Assembly: GCF_031454185.1 (NCBI RefSeq)
Contig: NZ_JAVDQI010000001.1
Coordinates: 124,001-188,000 of the forward strand
Length of the DNA stretch: 64,000 bases
Direction of reading: 5' to 3'
Origin: Methanococcoides alaskense
GTDB lineage: Archaea > Halobacteriota > Methanosarcinia > Methanosarcinales > Methanosarcinaceae
Below, in pieces: positions 34,667 to 44,106 of this stretch (its first letter is position 1; each line of letters starts with the position of its first letter). The position numbers and the translations under genes were made by a program. The notes under the pieces were generated by a model that worked only from the letters and a program-made list of their open reading frames with translations, made no database searches and was not told the DNA's origin.

Positions 34667-34915
34667 TAAAATACTTTTCAGGAGTATTAGTGATATTATT
34701 ATCGGTTATATAGCACCTGACTACTAATATAAGTAATATTTATAAACTCCTCTGTTGCTACCGATATTGCCTTTCATTATGCAATACCTGTTACTGCTAT
34801 TGAGTTTACATGTAAGTTATCCATTTACATTAATCCCGTTGTCCCAAGTCTTCAATCTCTCCCTCAAATGAGCATTGAGAGTAAACTGTTTATAACTCTC
34901 AACATTACCAGCTGT
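34667..34915. other. Intergenic region with decayed coding fragment (copy 3)
   Basis: Downstream of the kinase is A+T-rich DNA with AATATAAGTAATATTTATAAA at 34725-34745. At 34849-34905 the minus strand reads YKQFTLNAHLRERL, the third copy of the repeated coding fragment also seen at 3781 and 31680. No complete gene was seen. Confidence 0.4.
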
Positions 34916-35170
34916 CTTGCTTCGTTCAGGCTTCTGGGAAAGTAGACAACACAGGATCTTATTCCGATTTCATAATGATGAGTATTATAACATTTAAATT
35001 ATATTCGATAAGTTAATATGCCATTAACTTATTATTATATATTAAGAACCATGTGTCATTCACGACTCCGGTGGTACGGTCTGAAAACACGAACGCTGTG
35101 GTGGTGGTGGTTCTAATTGGGAGTGGGGATGTCATTCCTCCTTCATCCCCCCTGTTTTTGAGAACTTCAA
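34916..35170 (+). ncRNA. Duplicated ~250-bp module with promoter and structured leader (copy 2)
   Basis: This copy matches 29531-29790 from CTTGCTTCGTTCAG through the TATA element (about 35029-35043), the G+C-rich core and the hairpin GGGGATG (35125-35131)/CATCCCC (35144-35150). Here the hairpin is followed by CCTGTTTTT, the classic form of an intrinsic terminator. Compared with copy 1 it lacks about 11 bases between the core and the hairpin. Downstream only a degenerate trace of the small regulator gene remains, so if this copy is transcribed it would give a free ~110-nt RNA. A 74-codon frame over it is not convincing as a gene. Confidence 0.5.
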
Positions 35171-35278
35171 TTTCAGTCATAGATAAATTTAGGACACTTC
35201 TTCAGGCATTAATATTTCTATTTAATATCAATTTTAGAGAAAGCTATCAATTACTTTCCTTATCCCTTAGTATTTAGA

Positions 35279-35540
35279 CTATAATCCCCCTTCTCCAACT
35301 CTGTCCTTCAGTTGTTTCAACGTACTCCTGTGTTCAATCCCCCCTTCCCGAACATCATCGAGAGTCAGACAAAGCACCCATTCATGAAATTTCTCAATAT
35401 TCAAGTATGATCCAACCATATCCCCTTCAGGCTCCTGCATATCAATATTGTTTGTCACCTTGCCATCAAATTTATGTTCTGGATGTTCCACATACTGCCT
35501 TATTGGTTCTGAACAATTGTCAAAATATAATAGTGATAGA
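35279..35540 (-). pseudogene. Truncated gene fragment (SKRYALY family, copy 3)
   Basis: The minus strand reads IRQYVEHPEHKFDGKVTNNI, then a diverged stretch, then IEHRSTLKQLKDRVGEGGL and a TAG. It matches the C-terminal third of the gene at 10124-11074 (QYVDHLEHKFDGD, IKHRSALAYLKKKAKEGSL), with an internal deletion. No start or upstream part is present. Confidence 0.55.
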
Positions 35541-35728
35541 GCATTAATCGCATCACCCTTCTTTCAGATAAAGGCCTAAATTTGAATATATTTTTAAAAT
35601 GGCACATATACTAACACTACTGGAAAAGGCACATGCCTTTGGAAAATACCAATAGCTTAGGTAGATATAAAGAAAGAGAGTAATTTTCTTATTTGTAAAA
35701 TTGTATTAGAGAAAGTGGATTTGGTATA

Positions 35729-36187
35729 ATGGGTAAAAAAATAAGAGATAACAAAGCACTTGAAGACATACTTTTAGATGCACAATACCTAAGGTTGGGA
35801 CTTTGTAGTAATGAAAAGCCTTACATCGTACCAATCTCATTCGGATACAAGGATAATACCATATATTTACATAGTTCCCGAAAAGGTACTAAGATCAACC
35901 TTATAAAACAAAATAAAAATGTTTGTTTTGAAGTGGATACTTTTTATGAAACTCTTCCATCAGATGAACCCTGTTCATATTATATGAAATACCAAAGCGT
36001 TGTAGGCTACGGAACTGCAACAATTCTGGAAGATGAAAAAGAAATAAAAGAAGGTCTTAAGATCATTATTGATCGCTACCACAATAAAGAATACAGTATT
36101 GATGATCTAGACGTCAAGGGAGTGGCAGTCATCCGTATTGACATAGATGATTTGCATGGCAGACAATATGGAATGAATGATGAATAA
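35729..36187 (+). CDS. Nim-type pyridoxamine 5'-phosphate oxidase-like flavoprotein
   Basis: The 152-residue protein has the NimA-like pattern YLRLGLCSNEKPYIVPISFG, YKDNTIYLHSSRKGTKINLI, VCFEVDT and SVVGYGTATILEDEKE. Relatives bind FMN or PLP, and some reduce nitroimidazoles; in methanogens the substrate is unknown. A TATA element (AGATATAAAG, about 35662-35671) lies upstream. The next gene begins 33 bp after its stop and may be cotranscribed. Confidence 0.8.
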   Translation: MGKKIRDNKALEDILLDAQYLRLGLCSNEKPYIVPISFGYKDNTIYLHSSRKGTKINLIKQNKNVCFEVDTFYETLPSDEPCSYYMKYQSVVGYGTATILEDEKEIKEGLKIIIDRYHNKEYSIDDLDVKGVAVIRIDIDDLHGRQYGMNDE

Positions 36188-36232
36188 TCAGATAAAGCCA
36201 ATTGTTTTTATGAAGAAGTAATGGGGGACAGT

Positions 36233-38170
36233 ATGAAGTACGGACTTGGAATTGATGCCGGTGGCACATACACCGATGCTGTGATCGTGAGAGAAGACGA
36301 TGGCAAAGTAATAGACAGTACAAAATCACCCACTACATATCCTGATCCACTTCCTGGAATTCAGAATGCTCTTGATTCTTTGAACCCTTCTTATTTGAAT
36401 AATGTATCAAAGATCTCTGTATCTACAACTCTTGCAACAAACGCCGTTCTTGAAAATACTGTTTCGGAAAGATCATCAGGACATGATGTTGCACTTATCA
36501 TGATAGGTGATGTAATTAAACCTACAGATTCTAAAATTCCTTACACCATTAATGTTCAGGGCGGTCATAGCTCAAATGGAATGGAGATACATTCTTTAGA
36601 CACTAAAAACATCAGGGATTTTATTCTCGAAACAAAGGACAAAGTAGCAGCTTTTGCGGTTTCTTCTCATTTCAGCATCAGGAATCCAGATCATGAACTA
36701 AAAACTAAAGAGATCATAGAAGAAATGACAGGATTGCCTGTAGTTTGTGGACATGAACTTTCGCAATCACTAGGATCCTATGAAAGAGGAGTAACAGCTT
36801 ACATTGATGCCCAGTTGGTCCCCATTTCCACGAAATTCATGAATGCAGTGGTTTCAGAGATCGAAAGGCGTGGAATCGATGCTAAAATCATGATGCTAAA
36901 ATGTGATGGTTCTGTTGTGGGTATTGTTGAGGCCCTCAAACATCCGATCGAATCTGTATTTACAGGACCGGCCGCAAGCCTCGTTGGTGCATCATATCTT
37001 TCAAAAATGAAAGATTGTATCGTCATCGATGTTGGCGGCACCAGTACTGATGTTGCAAAAGTGACTGATGGAATCCCAGAGATCACGGATGAAGGGGCTG
37101 TCGTTGGTGGATGGAAGACGAAAGTGAAAGCTATACGCATGGAAACTTCAGCAATGGGGGGCGATAGTCACATCTGGATCAAAAATGGAAGAATAAGTGT
37201 TGGACCACGCAGAGTTATCCCAATTTGTATGGCTGCAACAAAATGGCCTGCAATAAAGGAAAAATTAAAGAGAACATCTATTCCTTCAAAAATACAATTA
37301 TGCGAAAATATACAGCCAACTAAATTCTATGTACGAGCAGGTCACAAACCCGACAGGATGAGCAAAACAGAAAAAAAATTGTTTGATCGCATCGGTGATG
37401 AGCCAACCTCAATCAATGAAATTTTCACTGATGGGCTGCCATCATCTGTATTTCTAGACCTTTTGATCAAGAAAAAAATTGTTCATGCAATTGGATTTAC
37501 TCCAACCGATGCTTTACATGTTCTCGGGGATTATACGGAATGGGATTGTGAAGCTTCCAGAATTGCAGCCGGAATTTTATCCAAAATGACCCATTCAGAT
37601 CACACAACATTTTGTGAGGAAATTAAAAATGTTTTTGGTGAAAATATGGCTGTTTATGTCATGTCATACCTGTTGAGAGAAATTGATCATGTCCATATCA
37701 AAAAAATAATTGAGAATAAAGATCAATACATCACAAAGTTCAAGGTAGGAGTGCCAGTGGTCTTACTTGGAGGTCCAGTTCAGGCTTACGTTGATAATAT
37801 ACGGGGTGCAATTGATGCAGAGATTATTTTACCTGAATATGCAGAAGTTGGAAATGCTGTTGGTGCTATAGTAGGCAAAGTCACTAAGAGAGTTCAAATA
37901 CTTATTCGTAACGTGTATGAGGGAAATAAATCAATCACAATGATGTTTACCCCTACCGGTAGAAAGCGATTCAGAACTTACCCCCAGGCTCTTGAGGAAG
38001 CAGACATTGAGGGAAAGCGGCTTGTCATGGAGTACCTGAATAATTCCGGTCTTCAGATAGAGGATCATAAAATAGAGGTCATAAAACAGGATATCAAAAT
38101 GAATGATGCCGATATTTTTCCGATGGAAACTAACCTTGTTTTCGTAGGGGTGGGAGATGTCGAAAATTGA
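36233..38170 (+). CDS. Hydantoinase A/oxoprolinase-like protein
   Basis: The ~645-residue protein starts MKYGLGIDAGGTYTDAVIVR, the phosphate-1 motif of the HyuA/ASKHA-like ATPase fold, and contains ISVSTTLATNAVLE, MMLKCDGSVVGIVEALKHPI, SVFTGPAASLVGAS and IVIDVGGTSTDVAKVTDG. This is the HyuA family, ATP-dependent hydrolases of hydantoins and 5-oxoproline; the HyuB partner is not nearby, and many archaeal members have no known substrate. The ATG at 36233 has GGGGGA just upstream; an ATG at 36221 is less well placed. Confidence 0.8.
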   Translation: MKYGLGIDAGGTYTDAVIVREDDGKVIDSTKSPTTYPDPLPGIQNALDSLNPSYLNNVSKISVSTTLATNAVLENTVSERSSGHDVALIMIGDVIKPTDSKIPYTINVQGGHSSNGMEIHSLDTKNIRDFILETKDKVAAFAVSSHFSIRNPDHELKTKEIIEEMTGLPVVCGHELSQSLGSYERGVTAYIDAQLVPISTKFMNAVVSEIERRGIDAKIMMLKCDGSVVGIVEALKHPIESVFTGPAASLVGASYLSKMKDCIVIDVGGTSTDVAKVTDGIPEITDEGAVVGGWKTKVKAIRMETSAMGGDSHIWIKNGRISVGPRRVIPICMAATKWPAIKEKLKRTSIPSKIQLCENIQPTKFYVRAGHKPDRMSKTEKKLFDRIGDEPTSINEIFTDGLPSSVFLDLLIKKKIVHAIGFTPTDALHVLGDYTEWDCEASRIAAGILSKMTHSDHTTFCEEIKNVFGENMAVYVMSYLLREIDHVHIKKIIENKDQYITKFKVGVPVVLLGGPVQAYVDNIRGAIDAEIILPEYAEVGNAVGAIVGKVTKRVQILIRNVYEGNKSITMMFTPTGRKRFRTYPQALEEADIEGKRLVMEYLNNSGLQIEDHKIEVIKQDIKMNDADIFPMETNLVFVGVGDVEN

Positions 38171-38305
38171 TACTTAAAAAGATGAGATTATAATTACATA
38201 TACAACAACGTACAACAACCGACATCCCAAAAAACAAGCTCCTGCACGATCTCACCCACATATTTATTAATAATGCCTATTTATGAGAATGGCAGGAGAT
38301 AAAAT

Positions 38306-40111
38306 ATGAACACACGCGAGTATATGCTTGGGAACGTAGCGATCGCACGCGGTATCGTGGAAGGAGGAGGACGTGTCATTTCCGGATATCCGGGTACGCC
38401 TTCTTCTGAGATCGTCGATACGTTGTCCAAAATGAAGGAACGCGACTTTTATGTCGAATGGTCCGTTAATGAAAAAGTTGCAATGGAAGTTGCTACAGGA
38501 GCTGCCATGACCGGTGTGCGTTCTGTGGTCACCATGAAACACGTAGGTCTGAACGTTGCAGCAGACCCTCTTATGACACTGTCCTATATGGGAGTCAAGG
38601 GCGGAATGGTCGTCATTGTGGCTGACGATCCGGGATGTCACTCATCCCAGAATGAACAGGACACACGCAAATATTCAGAGTTCTCACTCATGCCATGTCT
38701 TGACCCTTCCACCCCACAGGAAGCAAAGGACATGATACCTTATGCCTTTGAACTTTCCGAGAAGTTCGAGCTTCCGGTCATATTCAGACCAACCACCAGA
38801 ATATCACACGGCAAGGCAGATATCGAACTTGGAGAGATCACTGAACACAGAGTGCAAGCCAAGTTCGAGAAGGACACATCCCGCTGGGTAATGGTACCAA
38901 GCAATGCTGTTGTCAGGCATCCGCACCTCCTTTCAATACAGGATGGCATCAGGGAAGAGCTTGAGATATCCCCCTGGAACGAACTTACCATCAAGGAGGA
39001 CTCCAAGATAGGGGTCATCGCAGCAGGTATCGCTTCGGTCTATGCAAAGGAAGCCATTGAGAACCTGGGAGTATCCGCATCATACTTGAAGATCGGTGCA
39101 TACCCGGTCCCTGAAGGTCTTATCAAAAAGATGTACGAGCAGGTCGATACAGTTCTCGTCATCGAAGAGCTTGAGCCCATTGTGGAAGACCGTTGCAAGA
39201 TCATTGCAAAGGACATGGAAAGCAGCGTCAAGATCATCGGAAAGACAGATGGCACTGTTCCAAGGGTCGGCGAACTTAATGTTGACCATTGCGTGAAAGC
39301 GCTCGCTGATGTTTTCGAAATTGAATCAGGTCTGCCGGAGATCAAGGAGATCGAGATGGAACTGCCACCAAGGCCACCTGCAATGTGTGCAGGCTGTTCC
39401 CACCGGGCTACCTACTATGCCATGAAAAAAGTATTTGGCAAGAATGCGGTCTTCCCAAGTGATATTGGATGTTACACACTGGGCATACAGAATGGGACCG
39501 TGGACACCACCTTGTGCATGGGAGCTAGTATCCCGGTTGCATCAGGCATCTATCACTCTGGTGAAAAGCAGCCTATCTGCTGTTCAATTGGAGATTCAAC
39601 TTTCTTCCATACCGGAATGAACGGATTGCTCAATGCAGTATATAATAAGGCGAACATCACAGTAGCAATTCTGGACAACCGCATCACCGCAATGACCGGT
39701 CACCAGCCAAACCCTGGAATGGGACTTACATCCACAGGTGAGGTCACAAAGGAGATAAATCTTGAGCAGCTCTGTCACGGACTCGGTGCTGAATTCGTCG
39801 AAGTTGTTGATTCATTCGATGTGAAAGCAACGATCGAAGCGTTCAAACGTGCAAAGGATTACGAAGGCACATCCGTTATCATTTCAAAACAGCCCTGTAT
39901 CATCTACGCACGCAGAACCGGCGTCAGGCTAACACCATTCAAGGTTGACCATGACAAGTGTGTAGGCTGTAGGATGTGTGTGAACCTTGGTTGCCCTGCA
40001 ATTGAATTTGACAAGGAGACCAAGAAATCCACTATCAATACAACGTGCACAGGATGTGGACTGTGTGCAGAAGTATGTAAATTCGATGCGATAAAGGAGG
40101 TTCAGAAATGA
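38306..40111 (+). CDS. iorA: Indolepyruvate ferredoxin oxidoreductase, alpha subunit
   Basis: The 601-residue protein has the pyruvate-oxidoreductase-like N-terminal domain (VISGYPGTPSSEIVDTLSKM), a thiamine-diphosphate domain (CAGCSHRATYYAMKKVFG, CSIGDSTFFHTGMNGLLNA) and a C-terminal ferredoxin part with two cluster motifs (CVGCRMCVNLGCPAIEF, CTGCGLCAEVCKFD). With IorB it converts aryl-pyruvates to aryl-acetyl-CoA with ferredoxin as acceptor, and in methanogens can run in reverse for aromatic amino acid synthesis. It overlaps iorB by ATGA, and its start follows GGCAGGAG. Confidence 0.95.
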   Translation: MNTREYMLGNVAIARGIVEGGGRVISGYPGTPSSEIVDTLSKMKERDFYVEWSVNEKVAMEVATGAAMTGVRSVVTMKHVGLNVAADPLMTLSYMGVKGGMVVIVADDPGCHSSQNEQDTRKYSEFSLMPCLDPSTPQEAKDMIPYAFELSEKFELPVIFRPTTRISHGKADIELGEITEHRVQAKFEKDTSRWVMVPSNAVVRHPHLLSIQDGIREELEISPWNELTIKEDSKIGVIAAGIASVYAKEAIENLGVSASYLKIGAYPVPEGLIKKMYEQVDTVLVIEELEPIVEDRCKIIAKDMESSVKIIGKTDGTVPRVGELNVDHCVKALADVFEIESGLPEIKEIEMELPPRPPAMCAGCSHRATYYAMKKVFGKNAVFPSDIGCYTLGIQNGTVDTTLCMGASIPVASGIYHSGEKQPICCSIGDSTFFHTGMNGLLNAVYNKANITVAILDNRITAMTGHQPNPGMGLTSTGEVTKEINLEQLCHGLGAEFVEVVDSFDVKATIEAFKRAKDYEGTSVIISKQPCIIYARRTGVRLTPFKVDHDKCVGCRMCVNLGCPAIEFDKETKKSTINTTCTGCGLCAEVCKFDAIKEVQK

Positions 40112-40698
40112 GCAGTAAAGCATCTAAGTTCGATCTTGTAATATCAGGTGTCGGTGGACAGGGAGCGATCCTCGCTTCAGACATCATCGGAAAATCCGCA
40201 GTTCTTGAGAACTACAACGTTCGTGCAGCGGAAACTCACGGAATGGCACAGCGTGGCGGTTCAGTGGTTAACCATGTACGTATCGGCTGTGACCTTGGAT
40301 CCATGATCCCCCTCAAAGGTGCGGATTGTCTTCTTGCACTTGAGCCGGTAGAAGCACTGCGCTATATCGATTCCCTTGCAGACGATGGTGTTGTCATCAT
40401 GAACACTGAAGCAGTTCATCCGGTAACAGTTACCACTGGAAAGGCAGAGTATCCTGATGTGGAAAGCATCGTAGCGGAACTCAGAAAGACCCACAGAGTA
40501 ATTGCGTTCAACGCGACCGAGAAAGCGGCCGAGGCTGGAAGCAGACAGGCTATGAACGTAGTCCTTGTAGGAGCAGTCTCCAACTTCCTGCCGATCAAGA
40601 CCGAAACACTGCTGGAACGCGTAAAGGAGATGGTACCTCCAAAGACCATCGACACCAACGTGAAGGCCTTTGAGATGGGAAGAAGTATGGTCGAATAA
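40108..40698 (+). CDS. iorB: Indolepyruvate ferredoxin oxidoreductase, beta subunit
   Basis: The 196-residue protein has the gamma-type pyruvate oxidoreductase domain: VISGVGGQGAILASDIIGKS, HGMAQRGGSVVNHVRIG and LLALEPVEALRYID. It is the catalytic partner of IorA; its ATG overlaps the iorA stop (ATGA), and AAGGAGG just upstream is a strong ribosome site, so the two subunits are made together. Length is normal for the family. Confidence 0.95.
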   Translation: MSSKASKFDLVISGVGGQGAILASDIIGKSAVLENYNVRAAETHGMAQRGGSVVNHVRIGCDLGSMIPLKGADCLLALEPVEALRYIDSLADDGVVIMNTEAVHPVTVTTGKAEYPDVESIVAELRKTHRVIAFNATEKAAEAGSRQAMNVVLVGAVSNFLPIKTETLLERVKEMVPPKTIDTNVKAFEMGRSMVE

Positions 40699-40760
40699 GA
40701 CCATAACTTCACATTTTATTTTTACATATATTTACTATAACAAGTGGCAGTTGTTCACAT

Positions 40761-41600
40761 ATGTACACCATCAAAACAGAAGATCTCAACCTTGAATATA
40801 CACTGGACTGCGGTCAGGTATTCCGCTGGGACAGGGACGGAGACTGGTGGACAGGCGTTGTCAATGGTGCTGTTGCACGCATAAGCCAGGACCCTGAGAC
40901 AGGTGACCTTCTGGTAGATTCCTCTCTTGATGAGGACTTCTTTTATAGTTATTTCAGACTGGATGATGACCTGCCGGCAATATTCAAACAGATCAACAAG
41001 GACGAGCACATGGATATCGCCATCAACAAATATAGAGGATTGAGACTTATACGCCAAGATCCTTGGGAATGTCTGATCTCCTACATGCTCGCAACCGCTT
41101 CGAACATCCCTCGTATAAAGAAGAACATATACATGCTGTCAGCTCTCTTCGGGGAAGAACTTGGAAACGGCCATTACAGTTTCCCGAAGACCGAAGCTCT
41201 CGCATCAGCCACTTGCGAGGATCTTTTTGAATGCAAGATGGGATTTCGCACAGCAAGGATAATCAAAGCTGCGAATGCTGTCGCCAATGACGATATTGTG
41301 CTCGAGGAACTGTTCAAGCTCGACTATGGCGAAGCTCAGAAAGAACTGATGAAGCTGGAGGGTATCGGGGAAAAGGTGGCTGATTGCATACTGCTCTTCG
41401 CTTTTGAGAAAATGGAAGGATTCCCTGTGGATACCCATGTCGAGAAGATAGTCAAGGCCTATTACGGAAACGACCCCTATTTTAAAGGCAATCCAACTAA
41501 ATCAAAAATTGGAAAATGGGGAAGACACTATTTCGGAGAGTACTGTGGCTATGCCCAGCAATATTTGTTCTACCAGAAACGGCTTGAAGGCCTGGTCTAA
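40761..41600 (+). CDS. ogg: 8-oxoguanine DNA glycosylase (OGG1 type)
   Basis: The 279-residue protein has the OGG N-terminal domain (LDCGQVFRWDRDGDWWTGVV) and the helix-hairpin-helix with catalytic residues, KLEGIGEKVADCILLFAFEK (Lys in GEKVADC) followed by GFPVDTHVEKIVKAYYG (Asp in PVDTH). It excises 8-oxoguanine and cuts the strand by beta-elimination. The closing segment GEYCGYAQQYLFY is typical. It converges on cca, whose stop lies 10 bp away, and has its own promoter upstream. Confidence 0.88.
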   Translation: MYTIKTEDLNLEYTLDCGQVFRWDRDGDWWTGVVNGAVARISQDPETGDLLVDSSLDEDFFYSYFRLDDDLPAIFKQINKDEHMDIAINKYRGLRLIRQDPWECLISYMLATASNIPRIKKNIYMLSALFGEELGNGHYSFPKTEALASATCEDLFECKMGFRTARIIKAANAVANDDIVLEELFKLDYGEAQKELMKLEGIGEKVADCILLFAFEKMEGFPVDTHVEKIVKAYYGNDPYFKGNPTKSKIGKWGRHYFGEYCGYAQQYLFYQKRLEGLV

Positions 41601-41609
41601 ACTTACGTT

Positions 41610-42950
41610 TCACAACCAGCCATTGAGGAAGCTTCTAAACCCATCCTCTTTCAGTTCAAGTACCTGCTTTCCTTCGAGAATATCAAAGCCAGCCTTTACA
41701 CTTTTGGAGATGTGCTTTCCAAGGGAACAGTTCGCAAGTTCTTTTTCAAGAAGCTCTACTGCTGAGACATGTTTTCGTGGAATTTCAGCCACATAGAAAC
41801 CGTCCTTGATGGTAAATGAGTAAGCATCCTCATTGTCAACGTATTTGTCCCTGAACTTCTCGGCATGATCACGTACCCATACAGGAGGACCTCTGTGCAT
41901 TTTGACATTCGGCAAAGTGCCCGACATAAGCTCCAGCATCACAACAGAATCCTCACCACTCCATTTTCCAGCCTTGAGTACGGTAAATTCGTTCTTATCA
42001 AGCATTGGGACCACCGAATTCTCCATTTTAGCGAACTGGGGATAGAATATATCATCGACCACATCCGGTGTTTTGAAGACGATGGCCAGCAGTGAGGAAC
42101 CTTTCTTTTCCAGCCGTTCAACTATCTCAATGTCAGATATTGGTGGAATCAAGGATGAGAAGAACATGCTTTCGTCCGGAATGCCAAGGAAACTGCGAGC
42201 CACATCAACAAATGTGCAGAACTTGTCAAGAGAGAGTGCAGCCGCCACATTCCGTTTCGGGTCTGTGGGGTCAATGACCACCAAAGGGTCATCGAACTTC
42301 AGTGTCCCGTGTTCCAGAATATCGAGAAGCAGACCCGGTCTCCAATTAGATGCTGCTTCCAGTACCTTTTCGAATGAGCCGTAATTGATGACCAGAAGTT
42401 CGGTCAGATAACCTGAAAATCCTTCGGTCTTGAGCTCTGAGCCATAAACTCCAGTACCTCTCATGAACTGCTTGAGAAGCAGAACATCATCCTCAAGACC
42501 GTTCAGATTGGCCTTGATGAACTCGTTGTGGAAAGGTGTCCTGTCCACTGCAGAGATAATTGAACTTGCACTTGAAACCCGATAGCAAGGGACCAGATCG
42601 ACATCGAAACCCTTGTATCGCATCTTCACGTATGGATGTTCAGCATAATGCTCATCCCAATATTCCGCCTCCTTTGCCACCTGCCTGCCAACTGACAGCC
42701 CATAGCTTTCAAGGTCTTCACGGCTGGTATCATCCGGAAATGTTATGAAAATATCAAGGTCATGTGTACCGGAGATCCAGGTACCTCTTGCAGCAGAGCC
42801 TACAAGCTGTGTTTTTACACCTACCAGACCGACCTTGAATGTAAGGCAATCGATCTTGTACATCAGCTCATCGGCCACTTTGGTCAGGTGTTCCCTTTCC
42901 TTTTCAGTTGGCTTTATCTTTTCCAGAATGCTTTTTTTGAGGGATTCCAT
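41610..42950 (-). CDS. cca: CCA-adding tRNA nucleotidyltransferase (archaeal class I)
   Basis: The ~446-residue protein shows the archaeal class I nucleotidyltransferase core: VGSAARGTWISGTHDLDIFI (the DxD pair) and GFDVDLVPCYRV for the third carboxylate, then NGLEDDVLLLKQFMRGTGVY and GFSGYLTELLVINYGSF. It adds CCA to tRNA 3' ends. The start is placed at ATG 42950 because it matches the family N-terminus (MESLKKSILEKIKPTEKERE) and GAGAGAAT lies upstream; the frame is open further to 43064. It is monocistronic. Confidence 0.9.
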   Translation of the reverse strand: MESLKKSILEKIKPTEKEREHLTKVADELMYKIDCLTFKVGLVGVKTQLVGSAARGTWISGTHDLDIFITFPDDTSREDLESYGLSVGRQVAKEAEYWDEHYAEHPYVKMRYKGFDVDLVPCYRVSSASSIISAVDRTPFHNEFIKANLNGLEDDVLLLKQFMRGTGVYGSELKTEGFSGYLTELLVINYGSFEKVLEAASNWRPGLLLDILEHGTLKFDDPLVVIDPTDPKRNVAAALSLDKFCTFVDVARSFLGIPDESMFFSSLIPPISDIEIVERLEKKGSSLLAIVFKTPDVVDDIFYPQFAKMENSVVPMLDKNEFTVLKAGKWSGEDSVVMLELMSGTLPNVKMHRGPPVWVRDHAEKFRDKYVDNEDAYSFTIKDGFYVAEIPRKHVSAVELLEKELANCSLGKHISKSVKAGFDILEGKQVLELKEDGFRSFLNGWL

Positions 42951-43121
42951 GTTAATTCTCTCGATTATCGTGTTCTTAGGGGTAATATCGTTCAAAGGTA
43001 TAAACCATTTGAGATTCGAAATCGATTGAACAAAAAACACCCCATACTTCCCACAGATAATCATTTATACAGACGATAACTAATATTCTACTGTTAGCCA
43101 CAAAGCTAAAAACAACTACCC

Positions 43122-43165
43122 ACAGGCTTTTATGGGGAATTAACCACATTAATTGTGGAGCCTGT
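43122..43165. promoter_or_regulatory. Nested hairpin upstream of ferritin
   Basis: An outer 7-bp stem (ACAGGCT 43122-43128 with AGCCTGT 43159-43165) encloses an inner perfect stem CCACA/TGTGG (43144-43158). It lies 45 bp upstream of the ferritin ATG. It may be the terminator of the upstream region or a cis element controlling ferritin; no iron-responsive protein of known type can be matched. Confidence 0.45.
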
Positions 43166-43209
43166 TTATCAGATAGTAATTCTATTTACATAACAAAGGA
43201 GTGAATCAC

Positions 43210-43740
43210 ATGATCAGTGAAAGAATGGTTAAAGCATTGAATGGTCAGATCAACAAGGAAATGTATTCCGCTCATCTTTACATGGCAATGTCAGCCTACA
43301 GTTCGAATATCGGGCTTAGCGGATTTGCCAACTGGTTCATGGTACAGTATCAGGAAGAGATGCTGCATGCCATGAAATTTTACAACTACATTATCGATCA
43401 GGGAGCACAGGTAGAGCTTCAGGCAATTGAAAAGCCGGCAAAGGAATTCGGCACCACCCTTGACATGCTCAATGCGACCCTTGAACACGAAAAGTTCATC
43501 ACTCGTTCCATCAATGACCTGGTAGACCTTGCCATTGAAGAAAAGGACCATGCAACCAACATTTTCCTCCAGTGGTATATCACCGAACAGATAGAAGAGG
43601 AAGGCAATGACAATGAGATCATTGACAAACTTAAACTTGCAGGCGAGGAAGGTAACGGACTTTTCATGATCGACAAAGACCTTGCTGCAAGAGTGTTCAA
43701 CCCTCCGGCAAACGTACCAAACTGGACACAGATCAGGTGA
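43210..43740 (+). CDS. ftn: Ferritin
   Basis: From ATG 43210 (ribosome site AAAGGAG 10 nt upstream) the ~176-residue protein has the ferritin four-helix signature: LNGQINKEMYSAHLYMAMSA, YQEEMLHAMKFYNYIIDQGA, and EEKDHATNIFLQWYITEQIE with the E-x-x-H ferroxidase residues. It stores iron after oxidation by the diiron centre. A carboxymuconolactone decarboxylase family gene starts 6 bp after its stop and is cotranscribed, which suggests a joint oxidative-stress role. A GTG in frame at 43201 is not preferred. Confidence 0.92.
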   Translation: MISERMVKALNGQINKEMYSAHLYMAMSAYSSNIGLSGFANWFMVQYQEEMLHAMKFYNYIIDQGAQVELQAIEKPAKEFGTTLDMLNATLEHEKFITRSINDLVDLAIEEKDHATNIFLQWYITEQIEEEGNDNEIIDKLKLAGEEGNGLFMIDKDLAARVFNPPANVPNWTQIR

Positions 43741-43746
43741 TAATAA

Positions 43747-44106
43747 ATGACAGAAAATATAGAAAGCGTTAAGCAAGTAAAAGGAACCATGCCAAAGGCC
43801 ATCAAAATGGCCAAACAGATGGATGATGACTTCGGGCAGGGAGTTGCAAGTTTCTACAAGGCTATCTGGAAGGACAGGGAAGACGGGCTTTCAATGAAGA
43901 ACAAACACCTGATGGTCTTCACCATAGCATGCTCAAAGAACAACACCAACAGCGCAAAGAAGATCCTTGTGAAACTCAAAAACCATGGTGCAACAAGGGC
44001 AGAGGTATTGGACGCAATGATGATGGCAGCATGGGCCGGTGGCATACAGAACTTTACCGATATCAGCAGTGATGTACTGCCGGAAATGGAACAGATTGGA
44101 TTTTAA
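43747..44106 (+). CDS. Carboxymuconolactone decarboxylase (AhpD-like) family protein
   Basis: The 119-residue protein has the CMD fold pattern GVASFYKAIWKDREDGLSMK, KHLMVFTIACSKNNTNSAKK and GATRAEVLDAMMMAAWAGGI. The CxxC disulfide pair of AhpD is not complete here (only one cysteine in IACSKN), so peroxidase activity is doubtful. It is cotranscribed with ferritin (6-bp gap), and a hairpin terminator overlaps its stop codon. Confidence 0.8.
   Translation: MTENIESVKQVKGTMPKAIKMAKQMDDDFGQGVASFYKAIWKDREDGLSMKNKHLMVFTIACSKNNTNSAKKILVKLKNHGATRAEVLDAMMMAAWAGGIQNFTDISSDVLPEMEQIGF

Noticed and set aside
35053..35277. 74-codon frame over copy 2 of the duplicated module
   Set aside because: Conserved non-coding structure and a valine run; the frame is not kept in copy 1.
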